Part shown: piece after piece, positions 1 to 8,916 of the stretch
How positions within the stretch are numbered: position 1 is the stretch's first letter
Layout: the number at the start of each line of letters is the position of its first letter
Assembly (NCBI GenBank): GCA_024742735.1
Contig: JANSXV010000006.1
Location: 75,213-139,212 of the forward strand
Source: Alphaproteobacteria bacterium
GTDB taxonomy: Bacteria > Pseudomonadota > Alphaproteobacteria > Caulobacterales > Maricaulaceae
DNA length: 64,000 nucleotides
Reading direction: 5' to 3'
Notes under the pieces: generated by a model
Told to the model about the DNA's origin: nothing
Seen by the model: the letters and a program-made list of their open reading frames with translations, nothing else
The model's database searches: none
Translations under genes and position numbers: made by a program

Positions 1-534
<534 letters not shown>

Positions 535-542
535 GCCCGTTA

Positions 543-640
543 TGAATCCCCGGCCAAGCGAAGCGCAGAGCCGGGGCCTCGGTGCGAGCTCACCGAGAGG
601 TCCCGGCTCTGCGCCGCTTTGCGGCTTGGCCGGGAATTCA
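543..640. repeat. Long imperfect intergenic palindrome (dispersed repeat copy 1)
   Basis: About 98 bases form two imperfect arms: TGAATCCCCGGCCAAGC ... GCAGAGCCGGG on the left and CCCGGCTCTGC ... GCTTGGCCGGGAATTCA on the right, around a short CGAGCT loop. It lies between the convergent ends of ligA and the leftward envelope operon, so it could end transcription from both sides, but it has no T-run. Its right half shares TCCCGG...GGCGCAG...CCGGGACC (read on the minus strand) with elements at 29481 and 59932. Confidence 0.75.
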
Positions 641-650
641 TCTTGAAAGC

Positions 651-2699
651 TTATCTCCCCTCGCGCCGCCAGGCGCCCGCCAGCAGGGCCAGGGCCAGCG
701 CGGCGATCAGGAGACCCGGAGCCAGAGGCGTGCGCTGGGCGGCGGTGACCACATAGGCGTTGTTGCGCTCTAACCCGAGCCAGTCCGCGCCATAGGCTCG
801 AGACGTTCCGGACACGCGCCTGATCTCCGGCGCCGCGCGCCCTGGCGGCAGGGCGATCACGCCGCCGCCGGTCGCCTCGACCAGAGCGAACAGGCCCTGC
901 GGGTCAGGGCGCAGATCGGCGTATTCGCGCGGGTTCAGCGGTCCGGACGCCACGACGGCGGTCAGATCCCCGTTTTGAAGGCGCACGAGGCCCTGCTCGG
1001 TCGCCGGGGCTTCGGCCTGAAAGCGTCCTGGCGAGACCTCGACCATGTCGAGCGTTTGCGTCCGGCCCGAGGGCCACTCCACATCAAGCGGCGGTGCGGT
1101 CTCGGCCAGAGTCGTGCGGGTGACCGACAGGGTCCCGTCGGCGACCACCGAGGTCAGGCGTTCTTCGTCCAGCTCCGGTTCGCCCATCAGCCAGTGCGCT
1201 ACACGCCGGAACAGCTCGTCATGGGGACCGCCGCCCTCATGACCGCGCTCCCACAGCCAGGCCTGGTCGGACAGAAGGATTGCCGCGCGGCCCTCTCCGG
1301 CGCGCGCCAGGGTGAGCAGGGGTTCGCCGTCCGGGCTTTCCAGCACGGTCTCGCCGGACACCGCCGACGCGCCGATGCGCCGATACCAGGGGCCCCAGCC
1401 GGACTGGACGCTCGCCATGGGCGCGGTGACGGGATGGCGCAGGCCTGCCTCGCTGACGCGCGGCCTGAAGGCGCCTTCCGCGATCGTGCCGTCCGGCGCC
1501 GCGGGCAGCACGCCAGCCAGAGGCGACCGCGCCAGGCTTTCCGGTCCGGCGAAGGGCGGGCCGGTCGTGACCAGAAACGCGCCGCCCCGGCGCACATACT
1601 GGGCGATATTGTCCAGATAGAGCGGGCGCAGAATGCCCCGGCGGCGATAGCGGTCGAAGATGACCAGATCGAATTCTTCCAGGCGCAGCTGGAACAGCTC
1701 GAAAGTGGGAAAGGCGATTAGCGCCAGCTCGTCAGGCGGCACGCTGTCATCCTTGTCGAGGGGACGCAGAATGGTGAAGTGCACCAGGTCCACGCTCGGG
1801 TCGGACTTCAGAAGATTGCGCCAGGCCCTCGCGCCGTTATGGGGCTCGCCGGTGACCAGCAGCACGCGCAGCCGGTCACGAACGCCGGTCACATTCACCG
1901 CAGCGCGGTTGTTGATGAGAGAGAGCTCCTCTTCGCCCGCCTCCACTTCGATCTGGACGGTGTTGGGGCCGCGGTTCTGCAGGGCGGCGCGCACCTCCAC
2001 ATCGCGTCCGATCTGAACGCGGGCGCTGACGGGCTCGCCGCCATCTATGGACAGCTCCACGGTCGCGGTGCCGGCGGGCGCGCCTTCATCTTCCACGCGC
2101 AGCGTGAAGGTCACGTCCTCGCCCACCAGGCCATAGGCGGGCGCTTCGGACACGATCAGGCGCCGGTCACGGGCATCCGGCCGCCCGGTCACGACGTGAT
2201 GGAAGGGCGCTTGCAGGCCGAACGCTTCGGCGTCGTCGGGCGCATCGTGGATCTGGCCGTCCGAAGCCACGATGACGCCGGCCAGACGTTCGCGCGGGAT
2301 GCGTCCGAGCCCGTCCCGCAGAAGCGGCGTCAGCCGCGTGCCGTCCGGCGCGCCTCCGCCGGATATCTCGATCAGCTCCAGAGACGGATCGCGCTCGGCG
2401 GCGGCGCGCAGGGCCTCAGCGGTGCGCGCGGCGGCTTCGGAGCGCTCGCCGACCTCCATGGAGGGGCTGTCATCGGTGATCAGAAGCGCGATGTCGGACA
2501 GCGCCTCACGCTGCTCCCGGATCAGAGCCGGGTTCGCCAGCGCTGCAGCCAGCAGCGCGGCGGCCAGCGCGCGCCAGAGCCAGCCCTTCATGCCGCGCAC
2601 CAGCGCGAAGGCGGCGGCGGCCAGCGCCAGGCCGGCGAGCGCCGCGATCATCGCCGGTTCGATCAGCGGGGCGTAAGCAAGGGTGGAGGCGCTCGTCAT
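651..2699 (-). CDS. Membrane-anchored VWA-like protein of a MoxR/Bat-type operon
   Basis: A 682-residue protein with two N-terminal hydrophobic segments (about 15-35 and 40-58) and one at the C-terminus (about 655-677), leaving a large extracytoplasmic part. Near residue 75 it has DDSPSM, which fits the metal-binding DxSxS pattern of von Willebrand A domains. A glutamine-amidotransferase-like fold is likely in the middle (residues 270-480), as is common for this operon member. It is the last gene of the leftward operon, and its start overlaps the stop of the DUF4159 gene by four bases (ATGA). The operon type is linked to envelope or stress-related chaperoning; the exact role is not established. 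Confidence 0.75.
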   Translation of the reverse strand: MTSASTLAYAPLIEPAMIAALAGLALAAAAFALVRGMKGWLWRALAAALLAAALANPALIREQREALSDIALLITDDSPSMEVGERSEAAARTAEALRAAAERDPSLELIEISGGGAPDGTRLTPLLRDGLGRIPRERLAGVIVASDGQIHDAPDDAEAFGLQAPFHHVVTGRPDARDRRLIVSEAPAYGLVGEDVTFTLRVEDEGAPAGTATVELSIDGGEPVSARVQIGRDVEVRAALQNRGPNTVQIEVEAGEEELSLINNRAAVNVTGVRDRLRVLLVTGEPHNGARAWRNLLKSDPSVDLVHFTILRPLDKDDSVPPDELALIAFPTFELFQLRLEEFDLVIFDRYRRRGILRPLYLDNIAQYVRRGGAFLVTTGPPFAGPESLARSPLAGVLPAAPDGTIAEGAFRPRVSEAGLRHPVTAPMASVQSGWGPWYRRIGASAVSGETVLESPDGEPLLTLARAGEGRAAILLSDQAWLWERGHEGGGPHDELFRRVAHWLMGEPELDEERLTSVVADGTLSVTRTTLAETAPPLDVEWPSGRTQTLDMVEVSPGRFQAEAPATEQGLVRLQNGDLTAVVASGPLNPREYADLRPDPQGLFALVEATGGGVIALPPGRAAPEIRRVSGTSRAYGADWLGLERNNAYVVTAAQRTPLAPGLLIAALALALLAGAWRREGR

Positions 2700-5425
2700 T
2701 CCTGGCCCAGTCGTTCAAGGATGGCGGGCACGTGGACCTGATCGGCCTTGTAGTTGCCGGTCAGGGCGTACATGGCGACATTCACGCCGAACCGGATGGC
2801 GAGCTCGCGCTGGCGCGGACCGCCTTCGACGGGCGCCAGCGGGCGGCCGTTTTCATCCACCGCCCAGGCCGCCGCCCAGTCGGCCGATCCGATCACGACG
2901 CTCGACACCCCGTCGCGCGATGCGCCGGACCCGGCGGCTTCGACCCAGACCGTTCCGCCGGGATAGCGGCCGGGAAAATCATCGAGCAGATAGAAGGACC
3001 GGCCGATCACATGGTCGCCTGGGATCGGTTCCAACGGCGGCAAGTCCACGTGCTCCAGCGTGCGGACGAGGCCGGGATGGGGCTCGCCGCGCAGCGCGGC
3101 CTCCGCGCCGTCGCGTGTGTCGAAGATGATCAGCCCGCCTGCGTCCAGATAAGCCTGGACCTTGCGCGAGGCGTCCATGGACAGGGCGGGGGCGTCCAGC
3201 GTCACCGGCCAGTAGACGACCGGATAGAAGACGATCGGGTCGGTTTCGATATTGACCCCGACCGGCTCGGCCGGCTCCACCGCGCTGCGCCGCGTGCTCT
3301 CTCGGGACAGGCCGGTAAGGCCCGCACGGCTGAGCTGATCAATGCGGGCATCGCCGGTCAGGACAAAGGCCAGACGCACCTCAAGCGCGTTTTCCGCGGC
3401 GCCGAGCCCGGCCTCCTGAGCCTCCGACTCGTGCGGCGCCAGGACCGCGAGCATCGAGGCGGCCAGAAGGACCGGCGCGGCCTGTCCTGCGCGGCGCACG
3501 GCCGGCAGGCGGCCGGAGAGGGCCAGGGCGATGATCGTATCCACCGCCAGCAGGATCAGCGCCAGGGTGAGCAGGGGGCCGGCCAGGCGCCGTTCCACGG
3601 TCTCCCCGCGCACCGCATAGGTCGCGCCGGGCAGGTTCCGGGCGAGCGGGGCGAGCGTATCGCCGGGCTGGACGGCGTTGAGCGCGGCGCCCGCCGCGCC
3701 CAGTCGCCAAAGGCCGGGCGGGGTGGAGGCTGCAGCGCGGGCCTGGGCGAACTGATCAGACGGAATCGGGTCCGCCGCGCCCGTGGGGTCGGTCAGTACG
3801 CCGCGGCCGGTCAGGCTCTGCTCCAGGCTCCAGGCGCCGCCCGTGGGCGCAGCGGCGCGGCCGGTGTCGGCCAGGCTCAGCGTGCGCTCCAGCATGGCCG
3901 GGAAAAGGCCGGACAGGGGAAGGGAGGACCAGGCCGGACCCGCAGTCACATGGAACAGGACCAGCCAGCCTTCGCCGCGCCGGTCGGCGGTGACCAGCGG
4001 CGTGCCGTCCTCAAGCCGCGCCCAGACGCGGGCGTTCAGCGCTGGTCCGGGTTCGGCCAGCACCTGACGCTCGACAGTGGCTTCAGCCGGGACCGCAAGC
4101 CCTGCGAACGGGCTGTCATCAGGAAAGGGGGACAGGCCCTGGGCTTCGTCCCAGGCCAGCGCCCCGCCGAACAGACGCCCGCCCTGTCGCAAAGGCGCGG
4201 GCAGCAGCGTATCCGGCGCCGCGGCCAGACGAGGTCCGGCGAAGCGGATCACCAGACCGCCGGCTTCCAGAAAGGCTGTAATGCGCTCATCGTCGGCCTG
4301 CACCTGGTCGACCAGAACCAACACGGACGGCTCCGCGTTCAACACGAACTCCAGGTCGTCGAACACGATCTCGGCCGATCCTGACAGCGCCTCGCGGGCA
4401 TAGTGAAGGTCCGACAGGAGCGGCTGACCCTCTCCGCCTTCGGGCCGGACCAGGCCCACGCGCGGCCGCCGCCAGCGATCCCCTGTCAGGTGCACGGCGC
4501 CGGCGCTGGGCTCGCCGTCGATCTGCAGCCGGGCGATCCGGTTTCTGAGGTCCAGGGGCAGCCGGGCGGTCAGCCGGGCCTCGGTCTGTCCGGCCTCAAA
4601 CGCGCCCGGCGCGCGCGCCACCGCACGTCCGTCGGCGGTCAAAGCGGTCACGGACACAGTCTGCGTCAGCTCCCCGTCAGCCCGGCGCACCACGGCCGTG
4701 AACCCGTCGGGAGAGGCTTCGACCCCAGATAGAGCCAGGGGCAGGTCGTCGGTGGACGGCGTCAGCACAGACAGGGCGCCGGAATTGCTGGCGGCACGGG
4801 CCAGCGCCCGGTCGCCCTCGTCATTCGTCGCGATCGCGTCGGTGATCCAGACCGTCTCGATGCGGCCTGGCGCGCCGTCTGCGGCGAGGCCCGTGGTCAG
4901 CCGCTCCGCAGCGCCTGCGCGGTCCGGAGCCCAGGCGTGAGGGGCGTGGGCGTCAAGGCGTGAGAGCGCTTCGCCGGCCGGTGCAAATCTCAGGGGCGGC
5001 GCCCGGTCCGCCGGTGCTGCGGTGAACAGAAGCGCGGCGGTCCGCCCATCGGCGCGCGCGGCTTCAAGCCGCGTGCGCGCGGCGTCCCGCGCTGCATCCC
5101 AGCGTGCGGCCGACGTCCAGCCGTCATCGACGATCACCAGGACCGGCAGTTCGGTTTCGCTGGCCGGGTCGGGCTGGAGGATCGGGCGGGCCAGCGCCAG
5201 GATAACCAGCGCGGCCAGGATGAGGCGCAGGGCGATCAGCCACCAGGGCGTGGTCTGGGGCGTCTCCGGCGTGCGCGCCAGGCGCTGCAACAGGCGGATC
5301 GGAGCGAAGATCACGACATTGGGCGCCGGCGGCGTCGCGCGCAGCAGCATCCACAGGGCGGGCAGCGCCAGGAAGGCGATCAGCGCCAGCGGTGCGGCGA
5401 AGGCGAGGGGACCGAGCGTCAGCAT
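2696..5425 (-). CDS. BatA-like / DUF4159 double-domain membrane protein
   Basis: 909 residues. The N-terminus is a BatA-type double-transmembrane domain (residues 1-85, with PAPNVVIFAPIRLLQRL between the helices). Next comes a VWA-like stretch (LVIVDDGWTSAARWDAAR), a further transmembrane pair near 620-680, and a C-terminal DUF4159 domain from about 690 (DPIVFYPVVYWPV, GLIIFDTRDG). This fusion is typical of alphaproteobacterial MoxR operons. The start codon shares one base with the stop of the DUF58 gene (TGATG), implying translational coupling. Probably an envelope-located partner of the MoxR ATPase; substrate unknown. Confidence 0.85.
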   Translation of the reverse strand: MLTLGPLAFAAPLALIAFLALPALWMLLRATPPAPNVVIFAPIRLLQRLARTPETPQTTPWWLIALRLILAALVILALARPILQPDPASETELPVLVIVDDGWTSAARWDAARDAARTRLEAARADGRTAALLFTAAPADRAPPLRFAPAGEALSRLDAHAPHAWAPDRAGAAERLTTGLAADGAPGRIETVWITDAIATNDEGDRALARAASNSGALSVLTPSTDDLPLALSGVEASPDGFTAVVRRADGELTQTVSVTALTADGRAVARAPGAFEAGQTEARLTARLPLDLRNRIARLQIDGEPSAGAVHLTGDRWRRPRVGLVRPEGGEGQPLLSDLHYAREALSGSAEIVFDDLEFVLNAEPSVLVLVDQVQADDERITAFLEAGGLVIRFAGPRLAAAPDTLLPAPLRQGGRLFGGALAWDEAQGLSPFPDDSPFAGLAVPAEATVERQVLAEPGPALNARVWARLEDGTPLVTADRRGEGWLVLFHVTAGPAWSSLPLSGLFPAMLERTLSLADTGRAAAPTGGAWSLEQSLTGRGVLTDPTGAADPIPSDQFAQARAAASTPPGLWRLGAAGAALNAVQPGDTLAPLARNLPGATYAVRGETVERRLAGPLLTLALILLAVDTIIALALSGRLPAVRRAGQAAPVLLAASMLAVLAPHESEAQEAGLGAAENALEVRLAFVLTGDARIDQLSRAGLTGLSRESTRRSAVEPAEPVGVNIETDPIVFYPVVYWPVTLDAPALSMDASRKVQAYLDAGGLIIFDTRDGAEAALRGEPHPGLVRTLEHVDLPPLEPIPGDHVIGRSFYLLDDFPGRYPGGTVWVEAAGSGASRDGVSSVVIGSADWAAAWAVDENGRPLAPVEGGPRQRELAIRFGVNVAMYALTGNYKADQVHVPAILERLGQE

Positions 5426-6306
5426 CAGGCCGCGCCCTCAAGGGCCTGATAAAGAGCCAGAACCGCCGACGCGGCAGGCCGGTCGGTGCGGTGCGTGATC
5501 AGTGTACAGCCTGCCCGACGCGCGAGCGCATGAAGCGCTGCGCCATGCTCGGCCCACACCTCGCGATAGCGGGCGCGGGCGTCCTCGGCGCGCCCCAGCA
5601 GAAGCGGCCGGCCTGCAGCTGGCGGCGTGAACCGCGTCCGTCCGGTGAAGGGGAAGTCTTCCTCCGCCGGGTCGATCACCCGTAGCAGGACACCCCGCCC
5701 GCCCCTTGCGGACAAAGCAGACAGGCGCGCCTGCCAGGTCTCCGGCGGATCGAGGAAGTCGCCCGCGAGCACGACGCGGCCATGGCGGGAAATATCCGGG
5801 CTTTCCACGCTGGACGCCGCGCCGGGACCATCGGCCAGCGCGCGCCCGGCGATCTCCAGGGCCGGGCGCCCTGAGCGCGGCCGGCCGGTTTCACCCAGCG
5901 CTGCGATCCGCTCCCCCCCACGCACCAGCAGGCTGGCTGTGGCGATCAGGCAGACCGAGGCGCGCTCGCGCTTTGTGGGGAGGCCCGCAGAGCCCGCGTC
6001 CATGCCCGGCCCGCCATCGCGCCACAGATAGACCGCGTTCGCCGCTTCCCACTCGGTTTCACGCACATAGAGATGATCCCCGCGCGCCGAGCGGCGCCAG
6101 TCCACGGCGCGTGCGCCGTCCTCGGGGCGGTGATGGCGGTATTCCCAGAAGGTCTCGCCGGAGCCTGAACGCCGCCGGCCATGGACGCCGTCAGCGATGG
6201 TCGCCGCGACCTGTTCGGCTTCAGCGAGCAGAGCCGGGAAGCGCGACGCGGCGCGCTCGGCGTCGCGGCGAAGTCGGGCGTACTGATCGGAAGCGGCTTT
6301 CGCCAT
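5425..6306 (-). CDS. DUF58 domain protein
   Basis: 293 residues with the DUF58 signature: a basic, charged segment at residues 48-75 (YRHHRPEDGARAVDWRRSAR, then YVRETEWEAA) followed by a degenerate VWA-like metal site (RDGGPGMDAGS). DUF58 proteins are near-universal partners of MoxR AAA+ ATPases and are thought to act as adaptors or clients. The gene lies 7 bases after moxR and its stop overlaps the start of the BatA/DUF4159 gene. The DxSxS motif is weakened to RDGGPGMD, so metal binding may be lost. Confidence 0.88.
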   Translation of the reverse strand: MAKAASDQYARLRRDAERAASRFPALLAEAEQVAATIADGVHGRRRSGSGETFWEYRHHRPEDGARAVDWRRSARGDHLYVRETEWEAANAVYLWRDGGPGMDAGSAGLPTKRERASVCLIATASLLVRGGERIAALGETGRPRSGRPALEIAGRALADGPGAASSVESPDISRHGRVVLAGDFLDPPETWQARLSALSARGGRGVLLRVIDPAEEDFPFTGRTRFTPPAAGRPLLLGRAEDARARYREVWAEHGAALHALARRAGCTLITHRTDRPAASAVLALYQALEGAA

Positions 6307-6313
6307 GAGCTGA

Positions 6314-7309
6314 CTACGCCGCCTCGCCGGCCAGGCGCGAAATCAGCGCGTCCAGCGTCAGCCCGTCGGCGCGGGCGGCGAAGCTGAGCGCCATGCGGTG
6401 CTTGAGCACCGGGGCCGCCAGAGCTTCGACATCCTCGCTCGACGGCGCCAGGCGTCCCTGAAGCAGGGCGCGGGCGCGCACCGCCAGCATCAGCGCCTGT
6501 CCGGCGCGCGGACCAGGGCCCCAGGACACGCCGTCGCGCACATCCGCGTCGGAGGAGCGATCCGGGCGTGCGCGCTCGAGAAGGTCCAGTATTGCGGTGA
6601 CGACCTGCTCGCCCACCGGCATGGCGCGGACAAGCTGTTGCAGGTCCACCAGCTCCCCGACCGAAAGCACCTTGTGGGCTTCGCTCTCCTCGACGCCTGT
6701 GGTCGCCAGCAGGATCGCGCGCTCATCGTCCCGGTCCGGGTAGGGCACGTCGATCTGCATCAGGAATCGGTCGAGCTGGGCTTCCGGCAGAGGGTAGGTG
6801 CCTTCCTGCTCAATCGGGTTTTGCGTGGCCAGCACGTGGAAGGGCCGGGGCAGGTCATGGCGCTGACCGGCCACCGTGACGAAGCCCTCCTGCATGGCCT
6901 GCAGCAGGGCGGCCTGGGTGCGTGGGCTCGCCCGGTTGATCTCGTCAGCCATGAGCAGCTGGCAGAAGACGGGGCCGGGAATGAAGCGGAAGCTGCGCTT
7001 GCCGGCCTCGTCCTGCTCCAGCACTTCAGAGCCCAGAATATCGGCCGGCATCAGGTCCGGCGTGAACTGCACGCGCTTGTCATCCAGACCGGTGACCACC
7101 GCCAGCGTGTGCACCAGACGGGTCTTGGCCAGACCCGGCGCGCCGACCAGAAGCCCGTGCCCGCCGGACAGCAGAACCGCCAGGGACTGCTCGACGACTT
7201 CATCCAGTCCGACGATGGATTTGGCGATCGAGCTGCGCGCCTCCGCCAGGCGTTCAACCGCAGCGTCGGCGCGTGCGGCGAGGTCGGCGTCTTTTTTATC
7301 GGCCGTCAT
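6314..7309 (-). CDS. MoxR-family AAA+ ATPase
   Basis: 331 residues. Walker A is GAPGLAKT (residues 56-63), Walker B is LLMADEIN followed by RASPRTQAALLQAMQE, and sensor 1 is ATQNPIEQEGTYPLPEAQLDRF, all diagnostic of MoxR ATPases. I chose the ATG at 7309 (MTADKK), preceded by AGGG at about 9 bases, over an in-frame TTG at 7330. It is the first gene of the four-gene leftward operon (MoxR, DUF58, BatA/DUF4159, VWA-like) and is transcribed divergently from the DUF1285 gene, so the promoters of both lie within 7310-7376. Confidence 0.95.
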   Translation of the reverse strand: MTADKKDADLAARADAAVERLAEARSSIAKSIVGLDEVVEQSLAVLLSGGHGLLVGAPGLAKTRLVHTLAVVTGLDDKRVQFTPDLMPADILGSEVLEQDEAGKRSFRFIPGPVFCQLLMADEINRASPRTQAALLQAMQEGFVTVAGQRHDLPRPFHVLATQNPIEQEGTYPLPEAQLDRFLMQIDVPYPDRDDERAILLATTGVEESEAHKVLSVGELVDLQQLVRAMPVGEQVVTAILDLLERARPDRSSDADVRDGVSWGPGPRAGQALMLAVRARALLQGRLAPSSEDVEALAAPVLKHRMALSFAARADGLTLDALISRLAGEAA

Positions 7310-7376
7310 CGGCTTACATCCCTGAACCAAGACCTGTTGTCAGAGCCAAACATGGCGGCGGCTGAACGGAGTGTCC

Positions 7377-7961
7377 ATGGCGGGAAGCCCACCTGACCGA
7401 AATGCAATGCAGTCCCTGATCGAAGCCGCCGAGTCCGCGGCCGGCGAGGGCGGCTATCCGCCCGTGGACCGCTGGGAGCCGGACTTTTGCGGTGAAATGG
7501 ACCTGGTCATCCGCCGTGACGGCTCCTGGTGGCATGAAGGAACCCGCATCGGGCGCGAAAAGCTGATCCGGCTGTTCTCGCGGATTCTGAGGAAGGACGC
7601 CGATGGCGAGACCTATCTCGTCACGCCGGTCGAGAAGATCCAGATCAAGGTCGAGGCCGCGCCCTTCCTGGCCGTGCGCGTGGACGCCGCCGGCGAGGGA
7701 CGGGAGCAACGCATCGCCTTCCTGACGAACCTGGACGACGCGGTCGTCGCCGGGCCTGACCATCCCCTGCGCGTCGAGCTGGGGCCGGACGGCGAGCCGG
7801 AGCCGTATGTCCATATTCGCGGACGGCTCGAAGCGCTGATCACACGGGCGGCGTTCTATGATCTGGCTGAACTCGCTGTGGAGGGTGTCGACCAGGCGGG
7901 CGAGCCCTGCATGGGCGTGTGGAGCCGGGGCGTGTTCTTTGCCCTGGGGCCGAAGGCGTGA
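7377..7961 (+). CDS. DUF1285 family protein
   Basis: 194 residues, soluble, with the conserved DUF1285 features: PVDRWEPDFCGEMDLVIRRDG near residue 30, GSWWHEGTRIGREKLIRLFS, and YLVTPVEK in the middle. Structures of this family show two small beta-rich domains; function is unknown. The ATG at 7377 is preferred over the GTG at 7371 because CGGAG lies at a proper distance from it. It is the first gene of an operon in which every following start overlaps the preceding stop (GTGA or ATGA), so the five genes are probably translated as a coupled unit. Confidence 0.88.
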   Translation: MAGSPPDRNAMQSLIEAAESAAGEGGYPPVDRWEPDFCGEMDLVIRRDGSWWHEGTRIGREKLIRLFSRILRKDADGETYLVTPVEKIQIKVEAAPFLAVRVDAAGEGREQRIAFLTNLDDAVVAGPDHPLRVELGPDGEPEPYVHIRGRLEALITRAAFYDLAELAVEGVDQAGEPCMGVWSRGVFFALGPKA

Positions 7962-8623
7962 CCGCGGTTCAGAAGGCGTCGCCGGACGCCGATGCGATTC
8001 TTCAACGTTTGCGCCAGGTGCTCGATCCCGTCGATGCGCGCCCGACACCGCCGCGCTATGGCGATGGTGATCTGAACGGCGCCCCTTCGCCCACAGGACG
8101 CAAGCTGAAGCCCGCCGCCGTTCTGGCGCTCTTGCGGCGCGACGAGGACGCGCTGCGGATCCTGTTCACGCGGCGCGCCGACCATCTGCAGGCGCATGCC
8201 GGCCAGGTGAGCTTTCCCGGCGGCCGCCAGATGGCGGGCCGGGAGAGCCTTGCAGAGTGCGCCCTGCGCGAGACCGAAGAGGAGATCGGACTGGCCCCGC
8301 AGCACGTGGAACTGCTGGGCCGTTGGGAAGCCTATGAGACGGTGACCGGCTATGAGGTCACGCCCTTCCTCGGCGTCGCGCCAGCCCATCTGCCGGTGAC
8401 GGCCGATCCGGGCGAGGTGGCGGAGATCTTCGAAACCCCGTTCGATTTTCTGATGAATCCCGATAATCACCGGCTGGAAGAGCGGGAGTTTCGCGGCATG
8501 CTCCGGCGCTACTACGCCATGCCGTGGAAGGGCCGCTATATCTGGGGCGCCACGGCGGGCATGCTCAAAGCCCTGTCGCGGCGCTGGGCCGAAGGCCGGC
8601 TGAACGAGAAAGAGATCCGATGA
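7958..8623 (+). CDS. CoA pyrophosphatase-type NUDIX hydrolase
   Basis: 221 residues from a GTG at 7958 that overlaps the previous stop (GTGA). The segment LFTRRADHLQAHAGQVSFPG matches the UPF0035 signature of coenzyme A diphosphatases (YeaB/NUDT7-like) and is followed by a NUDIX box ending RETEEEIGL. Such enzymes hydrolyse CoA and its derivatives to phosphopantetheine and 3',5'-ADP. The catalytic glutamates of REXXEE are present. The neighbours DUF6111 and cca often accompany this gene in alphaproteobacteria. Confidence 0.92.
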   Translation: MTAVQKASPDADAILQRLRQVLDPVDARPTPPRYGDGDLNGAPSPTGRKLKPAAVLALLRRDEDALRILFTRRADHLQAHAGQVSFPGGRQMAGRESLAECALRETEEEIGLAPQHVELLGRWEAYETVTGYEVTPFLGVAPAHLPVTADPGEVAEIFETPFDFLMNPDNHRLEEREFRGMLRRYYAMPWKGRYIWGATAGMLKALSRRWAEGRLNEKEIR

Positions 8624-8916
8624 TCCGCTTTATACTGGTCATGGTCGTGGTGTTCGCCCTGCCTTTCATCGCCTGGAAGGTGCGCGCGGCCATGGGGGAC
8701 GGGGAGCCGGGTCCCATGCCGGTCGGCGTCCTGTCCGCCATCGGCACGGCGGCCGCTGCGATCGCCATGATCACGCTCGCCTTCCTGTCCATCGAAGGCA
8801 GCCGGGAGGACGGCGCCTACGAGCCGCCGCGTCTGGACGAGGGCGAGGTGCGCCCGGGCCGGTTCAACGACGAGGAGCCCGAGGGCGATCCTGAGCGGCC
8901 CTCCCTGGAGCGATGA
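8620..8916 (+). CDS. Small membrane protein, DUF6111-like
   Basis: 98 residues beginning MIRFILVMVVVFALPFIAW, with two transmembrane helices (about 2-19 and 33-54) and an acidic, proline-rich cytoplasmic tail. The ATG at 8620 overlaps the NUDIX stop. I recognise the position and topology of the DUF6111 proteins found between NUDIX and cca genes in alphaproteobacteria; the match is by context and general features. No function is known. Confidence 0.7.
   Translation: MIRFILVMVVVFALPFIAWKVRAAMGDGEPGPMPVGVLSAIGTAAAAIAMITLAFLSIEGSREDGAYEPPRLDEGEVRPGRFNDEEPEGDPERPSLER

Noticed and set aside
2732-4384. Rightward ORF (550 codons) opposite the BatA/DUF4159 gene
   Set aside because: Low-complexity Gly/Arg/Gln-rich reading; the minus-strand gene has recognisable domains and coupled starts.
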